Assembly (NCBI RefSeq): GCF_020783315.1
Contig: NZ_CP086063.1
Span: 1,910,501 to 1,974,500 of the forward strand
From: Ferruginibacter lapsinanis
GTDB lineage: Bacteria > Bacteroidota > Bacteroidia > Chitinophagales > Chitinophagaceae
Direction: 5' to 3'
Length of the DNA stretch: 64,000 nucleotides
The notes below the pieces were generated by a model. It ran no database searches, had not been told where the DNA came from, and saw only the letters and a list, made by a program, of their open reading frames with translations. Of the stretch, positions 6,978-15,200 are shown piece by piece. A program made the translations under genes and the position numbers. Numbering within the stretch: the first letter of the stretch is position 1; each line of letters begins with the position of its first letter.

Positions 6978-7932
6978 AATAATATTACAACCTTCGGGAA
7001 ATAGGGATGCTCGTGAACATTATCTGGATACCATTGAAACCCCAGTTCCATTAACTCGTATACAACCCCATATAACAGCAGAAGAATTTCAAAATTTATC
7101 TCAGATATACCCTACGGGTTTATGTTATGTCTGGGGGGTGACACCTGGAGGTAATAATATTACAAAATGGGATAGAATTCAACGTGGAGATGTCACACTT
7201 TTTTCAAAAGAGGGAGCTATTTATGCTTCAGGAGTTACTACATTTAAATTACATAGTCGAAATTTAGCCTCAACTCTTTGGGGTTATAATAATAATGGTG
7301 AAACATGGGAATATGTTTACTTTCTAGAAGAAATTCGGAATTTAAATATTCCTTACATTGAATTTAATACAACAGTTGGGTATGCTAATAATTATGTTAT
7401 ACAAGGATTCGGTGTTTTGACTGAGGAACAAAGCAATTTAGTTTTTAATCGTTTTGATTTAGCTAGTGAAGTATTTATTCCAGTAGTAAATGCACCTACT
7501 TTTGAAAATTTAATTAATCTATTAGATAATCTTGAAGATACAGAAAGGGAAATTACTACAACAAGAAGATTAGAACAGGGGTACTTAAAAACATATTTGT
7601 TCGGGAATAATACAAATGGCACCTGTGCTTGTTGTAAGAAAGTTTACCCTGTTTCGTATTTAGTTACAGCACATATAAAGAAAAGGTCATATTGTACTCC
7701 ACAAGAAAAAAGAGATTTGAATGTTGTAATGCCTATGTGTAAGTTTGGATGTGATGAATTATTTGAAAAAGGTTACATAATAGTTGAAAATGGTCAATTT
7801 GTTAGCTTAAATAAAACACCGACTTCGTTAGAATTAGAAAACTACATTAACCAATTAACAGATACAGGTTGTACCTATTATAATCAAAATACTGTTGATT
7901 ATTTTAACTGGCATAAAGAACACCATAAGTAA
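6970..7932 (+). CDS. EVE/PUA-like plus HNH endonuclease, candidate modification-dependent restriction enzyme
   Basis: 320 residues. Residues about 25-150 look like a PUA/EVE-type base-reading domain (CYVWGVTP, then WDRIQRGDVTLF, then AIYASGVTTF). Residues about 200-275 form an HNH-type nuclease: CACCKK (Cys219-222), AHI with His235, DLNVVMPMC with Asn251 and Cys257, and CDELFEKGYI. The usual second His of the motif appears as Cys261-Asp262, so the third metal or base residue is atypical. EVE-HNH enzymes such as VcaM4I cut DNA with 5-methyl- or 5-hydroxymethylcytosine, which supports a type IV-like defence role here. Overlaps the MazG gene by 8 bp; last gene of the cargo operon. The EVE assignment is from pattern recognition and needs structural confirmation. 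Confidence 0.7.
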   Translation: MSKIILQPSGNRDAREHYLDTIETPVPLTRIQPHITAEEFQNLSQIYPTGLCYVWGVTPGGNNITKWDRIQRGDVTLFSKEGAIYASGVTTFKLHSRNLASTLWGYNNNGETWEYVYFLEEIRNLNIPYIEFNTTVGYANNYVIQGFGVLTEEQSNLVFNRFDLASEVFIPVVNAPTFENLINLLDNLEDTEREITTTRRLEQGYLKTYLFGNNTNGTCACCKKVYPVSYLVTAHIKKRSYCTPQEKRDLNVVMPMCKFGCDELFEKGYIIVENGQFVSLNKTPTSLELENYINQLTDTGCTYYNQNTVDYFNWHKEHHK

Positions 7933-8272
7933 AAAGGATATTCCATAATTTTCTTTTTTTTGAAAATTTAGATTGCAATTTTACAATTTTGCAGTAAGTG
8001 TATACAAAAGCCCCCCGCCTCATAATCAACTACCCATCCATTTTGCGTGGCAAAGGGTGTAGCCGTAGCTTGACCAAGAGCAATTGAGGGAAAGTTATGG
8101 TTATTCCTTTTGTAATTTATTTTAAAATGTGTAAAAGAAAGAGTGTGTACTGTAGTAGATAGGTTTTTGAGGTTCTGGAGTACGAAAGAGAAAGGAACGT
8201 CACTAATTATTAAATATAGCATAAAGATGTTTATGCAAGAATATGAGTTTAAGTCCTATTCAGAGCCTAAAA

Positions 8273-8290
8273 GGTAACTAATTCGGTAAC
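8273..8290 (+). repeat. GGTAAC pair near right island end
   Basis: GGTAAC at 8273-8278 and 8285-8290, 12 bp apart, matches the 12-bp-spaced pair at 2826/2838 in sequence and orientation. Candidate arm-type integrase binding sites. Confidence 0.4.
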
Positions 8291-8351
8291 TATAAATACA
8301 AAAATATCATGAAATCCTTTACTGTACTACGTTCTAGTGAAAGTTGGGCAT

Positions 8352-8367
8352 TCCCAGCCAGTTCACA
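8352..8367 (+). repeat. Right attachment repeat (attR-like)
   Basis: TCCCAGCCAGTTCACA, identical to the tRNA-Lys 3' end at 2709-2724 and in direct orientation 5.6 kb away. Upstream bases differ from the tRNA, so the rest of the tRNA is not duplicated. The boundary is followed directly by a strong terminator that most likely belonged to the original tRNA-Lys. Confidence 0.85.
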
Positions 8368-8398
8368 AAGAGGAGTTCAGTAATGAACTCCTCTTTTT
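8367..8398 (+). terminator. Strong terminator, probably the displaced native tRNA-Lys terminator
   Basis: Perfect 13-bp stem AAAGAGGAGTTCA / TGAACTCCTCTTT with GTAA loop and T run. It begins within one base of the attR repeat end. Before integration it would have lain directly 3' of tRNA-Lys. Confidence 0.75.
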
Positions 8399-8569
8399 AT
8401 TTGGGGCTATCAGCAGTTATGCTGTTGTCAACATTTGTTCCGGCTATCACTCCAAGTCCTCACTCCGCTGCGCTACGTTCCGGGCTTTCCGTTCCATCCG
8501 GCATCCATTCAGCTTTTTGCTCTTTATTCATCTTTTATTGTGTTGTGTGATTCCCGGGCATGTCTAAAT

Positions 8570-10168
8570 CTACTGATACATTTCCATTTGCAGTCGTGTT
8601 TCTTCCAAGTCAAGCTCTCTTTCAATTTTGCGGAGGATCTCCTCACTTGCTTTACCTGATTTGTGTAATTCGTCCAGCGCTTTACGTTCAATAGAGATCA
8701 ATCCTATTTGTAATTGAGAATATTCATTAAAAGTATTGGTTGGAAGTGTACCCCCTTTACCAAAGTAATTGGCAGGCAGATCAGTTTTTTGCAGTCTGTT
8801 ATATTTTACTTCGTACTTGCTTTTGATGTTGTGTAATAGTTCATCCTGTATCAGTGAAAGATTTCCTTCAATATGTTCAATAGCATGACTCACCACATGT
8901 GTTCTTACTTCATATTCTTCTGCAACAATAGAATGCGGTTGCATCTTCATTTTCTTTATGATCCAGGGAAGCGTTAATCCTAAAAGTATCAACGTAGAAA
9001 GGATAACACAAAAAGTAAGATATATGATCAGATTGCGATGTGGGAAAGCGGTGCCATTGTCCAATGTAATGGGCAATGCCAATGCAGCCGCCATAGAAAC
9101 GACTCCACGCATGCCGGCCCATCCAAACAATACCATATTGCGTGGGTCAAAATCTTTTTCTTTTTCTCTGATCCTTTTGCTTAAATAACGGGGAAGCATG
9201 GCTGCAGGAACGACCCATATAAATCTTACTATTATTACTACCATGCTTATAGCAATTCCATACAGCACCAATGTGCCGGTAGAGTAATCGGTGATTCCCT
9301 GCATCACATTTCTTAGTTGCAGTCCGATAAGAACGAATATCAGGCTGTTCAATATATACACTACCACATCCCAGACAGCATAAGCCATTATCCTGCTTTC
9401 GTTCGTAAACATTTTTGCAGAACGGAAAGATAAATACAGGCCTGTTGATACTACTGCCAGCACACCTGAAAAATGAAAATGTTCTGCCAACAGGTAGGAA
9501 GCAAACGGGGTTAGGAAAGTAAGTGTAACTTCAATAACCGGGTCACAAATAAATTTTTTATGTATGATATACATGAGATATGCTATACCCAGTCCGATAG
9601 CTATACCAGCAGAAGCTACCACTAAGAAATTAAGTCCTGCTTTCCATAATACAAAACTACCGGTGATGGCGGTCAATGCATATTTATATGCAATCAATCC
9701 ACTGGCATCATTCACTAGACTTTCTCCTTCTAAGATAGAAATGAGTCTGGGACTTAGTCCAAGTCCCTTGGTAACAGAGGATGCTGCTACGGCGTCGGGA
9801 GGAGATACAATTGCACCTAATAAAAATGCAACGGGCCAGCCAATACCCGGAATAAGCCAGTGAGCTGCTACACCAACAAGTACAGTAGTAAATATCACTA
9901 AACCTATTGCTGCTAGTGATATAGGGCGGATTGCTGCTTTAAATTCGTGCCAGCTGGTATTCCATGCTGCACCATATAATAATGGAGGTAAAAAAATGAT
10001 AAACACAATAGTAGGGTCAAGTTCAATAACAGGCAGCCCCGGTATCAAACTAATCAATATTCCACTCAATACCAATATGATGGGAAAAGGGAATTTATAT
10101 TTAGTACTGAGTATGCCTAAAAATGTAATGCCAAACAAAAGCATTACGATAATACCTACATTTTCCAT
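8570..10168 (-). CDS. Na+/H+ antiporter, CPA1 (NhaP/NHE) family
   Basis: 532 residues, full length for bacterial CPA1 exchangers, which swap cytoplasmic Na+ or K+ for protons across the inner membrane. About 12 hydrophobic segments cover residues 1-410, with conserved family motifs: LGAIVSPPDAVAASSV (core region) and ILEGESLVNDASGLIAYK (the ND pair of the ion-binding site). The cytoplasmic tail (about 415-532) is charged and helical (LEEYEVRTHVVSHAIEHIEG and a final EEILRKIERELDLEETRLQ coiled coil). It stands alone on the minus strand beside the island's right end. Ion selectivity cannot be read from sequence. Confidence 0.92.
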   Translation of the reverse strand: MENVGIIVMLLFGITFLGILSTKYKFPFPIILVLSGILISLIPGLPVIELDPTIVFIIFLPPLLYGAAWNTSWHEFKAAIRPISLAAIGLVIFTTVLVGVAAHWLIPGIGWPVAFLLGAIVSPPDAVAASSVTKGLGLSPRLISILEGESLVNDASGLIAYKYALTAITGSFVLWKAGLNFLVVASAGIAIGLGIAYLMYIIHKKFICDPVIEVTLTFLTPFASYLLAEHFHFSGVLAVVSTGLYLSFRSAKMFTNESRIMAYAVWDVVVYILNSLIFVLIGLQLRNVMQGITDYSTGTLVLYGIAISMVVIIVRFIWVVPAAMLPRYLSKRIREKEKDFDPRNMVLFGWAGMRGVVSMAAALALPITLDNGTAFPHRNLIIYLTFCVILSTLILLGLTLPWIIKKMKMQPHSIVAEEYEVRTHVVSHAIEHIEGNLSLIQDELLHNIKSKYEVKYNRLQKTDLPANYFGKGGTLPTNTFNEYSQLQIGLISIERKALDELHKSGKASEEILRKIERELDLEETRLQMEMYQ

Positions 10169-10233
10169 TCTATAAAAATAAGTGTTTCCTTTTATGAGAA
10201 TATCGATTCAAGGTAATTTTATACAACCATTGA

Positions 10234-10593
10234 TTACTCTTTTGGCAATGGCAATCCGTTCATTCTTAAAAAAGATAATCTGTCCCAATAGCCGCGTTGA
10301 AATATTATCTTATCATTGATAATATGAAAGAATCCACAACCTCTTAGTCCTTTGGGGTCTTTCCATTCAAGCATTGCCCAGTCGCCTGATTCGAAAACAT
10401 TTTCTACAATACAAACCATTTCTGCTAAAGAGAATTCGGTCTCAAACATTTTCCTGATAGCATCTTTTCCTACTAGCGGCTCATTTACTACCTGATGATT
10501 AGTAGCGTCATCATGATATAAATTCATCAAAGATTCGATATCAACCTTGTTGAATGCGTCTACCCATTTTTCTATTATTTCTTTAGGTTGCAT
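10234..10593 (-). CDS. SnoaL-like / NTF2-like domain protein
   Basis: 119 residues, one NTF2-like cone fold. The N-terminus EIIEKWVDAFNKVDIESLMNLYHDDATNH is the classical SnoaL start, with Asp/His pairs lining the pocket, followed by GKDAIRKMFE and ESGDWAMLEWKDPKGLRGCGFFHIINDKI. Such proteins may be isomerases, hydrolases or binding proteins; the ligand is unknown. It starts 65 bp upstream of the antiporter on the same strand and may share its transcript, though no functional link is evident. Confidence 0.85.
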   Translation of the reverse strand: MQPKEIIEKWVDAFNKVDIESLMNLYHDDATNHQVVNEPLVGKDAIRKMFETEFSLAEMVCIVENVFESGDWAMLEWKDPKGLRGCGFFHIINDKIIFQRGYWDRLSFLRMNGLPLPKE

Positions 10594-10645
10594 AATGTTG
10601 TATTTTTCTGGGGTTAAAAATCTTCTTTATGAAGGTATAATTTTT

Positions 10646-10674
10646 TTGAAACTTCTATAATTCACCTACATTTG
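10646..10674 (+). promoter_or_regulatory. Bacteroidota-type promoter for the DUF805 gene
   Basis: TTG at 10646-10648 in a T-rich tract, 18-nt spacer, TACATTTG at 10667-10674 (exact TAnnTTTG). Transcription would start near 10681, 20 nt before the ATG. Confidence 0.6.
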
Positions 10675-10700
10675 TTTTTTAACCTTAATATTATACACCC

Positions 10701-11075
10701 ATGAGCGGATTCGATTACTTCGTAAAAGTTTTAAAAAATTACGCAAATTTTGAAGGCAGAGCCAGAAGAAAAGAATATTGGTATTTTACCTTATTTTCTA
10801 TCTTGATTAGTATAGTCATATCTTTTATAGATGCGGCCATTGGTTCTACTATAGGTATTTTAGGACTGATATTTTCTTTTGGTACATTGATTCCATCTAT
10901 TGCAGTTGGCGTGAGACGCATGCATGATGTTGGCAAAAGTGGTTGGTATTTATTGATACCCATCTACAATTTAGTATTGGCTTGTACAGAAGGTCAAACG
11001 GGTTCTAATGAATACGGGTATGATCCGAAAGCAGATCCTATTGAAGATGATATTGATATGATAGGAAATAACTAA
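10701..11075 (+). CDS. DUF805 family inner-membrane protein
   Basis: 124 residues. N-terminal YFVKVLKNYANFEGRARRKEYWYFTLF is the DUF805 signature, followed by three hydrophobic helices (about 25-45, 50-72, 80-100) and the RRMHDVGKSGWY motif with the acidic tail GYDPKADPIEDDIDM. These small membrane proteins are widespread and uncharacterised; some are near transport or stress genes. It is a single-gene unit with its own promoter and a strong terminator 23 bp downstream. Confidence 0.88.
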   Translation: MSGFDYFVKVLKNYANFEGRARRKEYWYFTLFSILISIVISFIDAAIGSTIGILGLIFSFGTLIPSIAVGVRRMHDVGKSGWYLLIPIYNLVLACTEGQTGSNEYGYDPKADPIEDDIDMIGNN

Positions 11076-11097
11076 TTATGTAAGCAAAATATTTTTT

Positions 11098-11125
11098 AAG
11101 CGCAGAGGATACCTGCGCTTTTTTT
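11098..11125. terminator. Rho-independent terminator after DUF805 gene
   Basis: Perfect 8-bp stem AAGCGCAG / CTGCGCTT with 7-nt loop, then a run of T. It separates the convergent DUF805 and porP/sprF genes and may act in both directions. Confidence 0.8.
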
Positions 11126-11142
11126 GTGTACGTGTATTGATT

Positions 11143-12213
11143 TTAATATCCCAGATAACCACTGCTGGATTGTGCTCTTCCAAACTGCGGACACCTTGTT
11201 GACTGTAGTTCGCTGTTACGAATATTTAAAAAATTCCTATAAGATAAAGTAAGTTCAAAACCTCCTCTGTATTGAGAGGCGCTCACAAGTTTGCTGATAT
11301 TAGCATCATAGCTTACGCCAATGGTTATTTTAGATAATTCCAACTGTACAACAGGCATGATGGCATCATTCATCCGATAAAATATGCCGGCTCTGATTCC
11401 TTTACGGTCGTCTTCTTCTATTACAAAATCATGTCCCAACATGAAGCCTGCCTGTAAGGTGGTATGGCCCCCCTGTTTAAAATAATCGCCATAAAAAATA
11501 AATTCATTGGCTTCGCTTGTAGGTGCCGATAGCCCGAAGTTGAGTGCAAATTTTGGATTTAATTTTATTTGATTACCAGCGTAAAATAATTTTGGTTTGG
11601 TAAGATTGAAAGCGCCGATACCTATATAATAATCTACTCCATTACTGAATTCACTACTGTATGAAACACCGGCAGAAACATCAGCATAGGTAAGATTGGT
11701 ATTGTCGAATGTTTGTCGGCTCGTTGGTTGAATAGTGAAACTGCCATCTGCGTTGGCAGAGAACTGATCATTCAAAACCAATTTAGTAGGGTCAAATCTT
11801 TGTTGAACAAAACCTCCCATTAATGCAGCAGATAAGTAAGAGTTCTTTTCACTGCTTAAAGATTTATGAAAATTTAATGTAGGTAAAACCTGCGTTTTAC
11901 TAAACCTGGAAGTGCCTGCGATATCGTTGGTCAACTGCAGTCCTAATGTAAAATGATCGTCTGCTCCCAGAAAACTTGCCGGTAGTTTTACCTCCGAACT
12001 TAAACAATAAGTGCGATAAGGGTCTGTTACACTCTGCCATTGATTTCGGTAAGATGTGATGAATCGGATATCTCCTGTGAAAATACCTGCCAGCGCAGGG
12101 TTACGCAACAATGGTTGTTCGTAAAATTGAGAAAAATGAATATCCTGCGAACATGCTTTTTCAGTACATTGTGCAAGAAGAATGATTGAAAATATTTTAT
12201 AAAAAAGTTTCAT
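11143..12213 (-). CDS. Type IX secretion system membrane protein, PorP/SprF family
   Basis: 356 residues. Signal peptide MKLFYKIFSIILLAQCTEKACS, then the family start QDIHFSQFYEQPLLRNPALAGIFTGDIR and a predicted outer-membrane beta barrel of alternating strands ending in SYRNF. PorP/SprF proteins are T9SS outer-membrane partners that anchor or help export specific surface adhesins bearing type B (CHU_C) sorting tails. The gene begins 7 bp after the stop of just such an adhesin, so the pair is a cognate cargo-partner unit. The C-terminal tail (ELQSTRCPQFGRAQSSSGYL) is slightly longer than usual. Confidence 0.9.
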   Translation of the reverse strand: MKLFYKIFSIILLAQCTEKACSQDIHFSQFYEQPLLRNPALAGIFTGDIRFITSYRNQWQSVTDPYRTYCLSSEVKLPASFLGADDHFTLGLQLTNDIAGTSRFSKTQVLPTLNFHKSLSSEKNSYLSAALMGGFVQQRFDPTKLVLNDQFSANADGSFTIQPTSRQTFDNTNLTYADVSAGVSYSSEFSNGVDYYIGIGAFNLTKPKLFYAGNQIKLNPKFALNFGLSAPTSEANEFIFYGDYFKQGGHTTLQAGFMLGHDFVIEEDDRKGIRAGIFYRMNDAIMPVVQLELSKITIGVSYDANISKLVSASQYRGGFELTLSYRNFLNIRNSELQSTRCPQFGRAQSSSGYLGY

Positions 12214-12220
12214 AAATAAT

Positions 12221-15200
12221 TTATTTAAGCAGTGTTACATTTCCTTTGTAAGTAAATGGTACGCCATTTTCGCAAAGAACTTCGGCTGTATAAACATATA
12301 CTGCTGGTTCAGCAGGTTTGCCATTTATATTTCCATCCCATCCATAAGCAGGAGTGTTAGGAGGGAAATTACTTTTTTCAAAAACGATCTGCCCCCACCG
12401 ATTAAATACCCTGAATGATTTTATTAGCCCGATGCCACTACCTCTTACCATTAATACAGAATTTTCGGGTAACCCTCCCTGTGGGGTAAATGTATTTGGA
12501 ATGAATACTTGTGTTTTTTCACAAAATACTTTTACACAGATCGTATCGGAACCGCTGCAGCCATAAATATTTGTGGCTTTTACAATATAGCACTCGTCCT
12601 TTTTAATATTCGCAACAGGAGTAGCACATACCGCATCATTGCAATCGATATCCTGTGAGGGTGTCCATTCAAATATTTTCATGGGTAAAATATTGGGAGC
12701 GCTGGCATTTGTGATGATGGGTTGTAAATGTAAAAGATTACCTGCCGGAAGAACATAGTCATGTTGAGTAAATCTAACTATCGGATAGCCGCCGATGCCT
12801 ATCATTGTATCGGAACTGGTACTGCATCCTGTTTGTGGTGAAGTAACCGTAATGCTGTATCTGCCTGCATCCTGTGTGATCACATTATTGATTTGTGCAT
12901 TCGGTGCATTAACAGGAAACCCTCTGCCGGGGCCAGCCCATGTATATGTTAATATTGGATTGGGGCCAGGTATAGAACTGGTTGCTTGTAAATTAAGGTT
13001 ATCTCCGATACACAAAGGAGCATTGGTAATTATTTGCGGTTTGGTTGGTGCTTGTTTAATATCCACTAAAAAATTCACTTCTTCCGAAATGCAATTATTT
13101 TGAATCGCATAAACAATATATGTTCCTCCATCAGTCACTTTTGCATTCGGAAAAGTTACCACTGTATTTCTGTTGGTATCAGCTATCGAACCAAAAGCTG
13201 GTCCAACCCAAACATAATCTATCGGTCCTGTTTGAGAACTTGTTGGTGATGATGCTGACAAATTTAATTGTGTGCCGGTGCATAAAGGAGGATTATATCC
13301 TGCTACCGGTTTTGCAGGAGGGGTCGGGTCTTTTAATACAAATACATCAGGGATCTTTTGTGATGCACAACCTTTTGCTTCCACGTAAATATTTTTGTAA
13401 GTGCCTCCTACCAAAGGTATGGTGATCTTGCCTGTGGCGTCACTGGTGTCAGTTGCCTGGTAGGAAGCCAGAAATTTATCATAATAAACAGTCACGGGAG
13501 TATTTGGCATCGCATTGTTATTGATGTCGAGAATGTTTAACACAATTGATCCTGACGGTACACCACAGGTTGGTGGACTTGTAAAATTTGAACTGATTAT
13601 TTTTGGAGTAGGATTTACAATTGCAAGTATTTTTGATTTTGGTCCTTCGCACTGATAGCTATTTGACTGACTTGCATAATATGTGAACTCTGCCGGAACA
13701 ATTGTATTGATAACGGGTGCTGTTGCTAAAGCTGTTTGATTTTCATCATACCAATTGATAGTATTGCCAGGTAATGCATTAGCTGTTAGTGCTGAGCCAG
13801 GGGCCCCCAAGCAAAAGTTGACTGTATCTGAGCCGATCGGTGCAGGAGGTACCGGGTCAACATTGAGCGTTAATAAATATGGAGCTCCGTCACATGGATT
13901 TTGTGAGGCATTCGTTGGTGTAACTTCTATCTTGATTGTTTGCCTGTTTGTCCCTGTATTTGTAAATGATAAATTGATATCAGGTGCAGATGCAGAAGAT
14001 GTGCCCGATGTAATGCCGACAACATCTGCAGGCAATACACCTGCAACATTCCACGAATAATTTGTATTAGCAACTGTGGAAGACGGAGTAAAAATGGCTG
14101 AACCACCAGAACAAATTGTTTTAGTAGATGCAGGAAAAGTTAGTACAGGACTTTCGTCTATTGTTACACTTGCTGTTGTTATATACCCCGGGCAAGGTGG
14201 AGATGGAATAATAGTATAGGTTACGGTATAAGTACCTGGCGTACTCAAAGATGGATTAATATCTCCTGTAGTTGCATCGATGGACAGCTTAGGATCGGAA
14301 GTAAAACTTCCGCCGTTAGTTCCGGTAATTATTCCTTGTTGTGGTATAGTAATACCATGGCAATAAGGTGAGCCCGGGTAGTTAAGTGTTGCTATTGGGG
14401 CGCCACTTACAGTAACAGGAGTTGTAACTATAAGGTCCGAACATCCTCCTGAACCCGGTATAGTATATGTTATTGTGTAATTTCCGGGAGTTGCACCTGA
14501 AGGAGTGATTGTTCCTGTTGTTGCATCAATTGTCAGGTCGACTGTTGCAGGTAATACATTATAAGTTCCTCCACTCGTTCCAGTTAGTGTTACTGTTACT
14601 GGGGGATTGGGAGTTGCAGGGGTATTTGTAACATTACAAAGATTTTTTGGCGTATAACTTATTGTTGCGACTGGTGCTTTTGTTATGGTAACTGTAGCTG
14701 TGGTGGTAAATCCGGGGCAAGGGGCAGCAGGAGGTATCGTATACGTTATTGTATACGTTCCCGGTGCACTTGTTGAAGCAGTGATCGTTCCTGTTGCATT
14801 ATCAATGGTCAAGCCGGTAGTTGATGAAAATGTCCCCCCTGTTGAACCTGTTACTACAACACTTTTAGGTAATTCTGAAGTGCAAATTGTAGAAGGGTAA
14901 TTTATTGTGGCAGTAGGTGTACCATTTACATTTACGGTTGCTTTTACGGTAAAATTACCACAACCTCCTGCACCAGGTATGGTATATGTAATAGTATATG
15001 AACCAGGTGTAGCTCCTGCCGGGCTAAGTTTCCCTGTGGCAGCGTCAATAGGTAAACCAAAAGAAGGAGAGATGGAATAACTACCACCAGTCGTTCCCGT
15101 TAGTATAGCGTCAACGCTAGGAGCACCTGTTACATTGCAAAGGTTTGTCGGAGTATAAGCAATAGATGCAGATGGGCTTGCTTTTACATCAACAGTGATA

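Larger units (their letters stand above)
7933..8569. other. Non-coding right flank of island and junction
   Basis: 637 bp without a credible gene. It holds two GGTAAC repeats (8273, 8285), the right attachment repeat (8352-8367), a strong terminator (8367-8398) and then a patch of higher GC at about 8434-8520 (including CCGCTGCGCTACGTTCCGGG) of unknown nature. A minus-strand frame at 7968-8222 has no family-like features. Confidence 0.6.

Noticed and set aside
7968-8222. Minus-strand 84-codon frame right of the island cargo
   Set aside because: No family-like sequence, no leader, and lies in the non-coding junction region.
8337-8659. Three overlapping plus-strand frames near the attR repeat
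   Set aside because: They cross the attachment repeat and the terminator hairpin, and partly lie opposite the antiporter 3' end.
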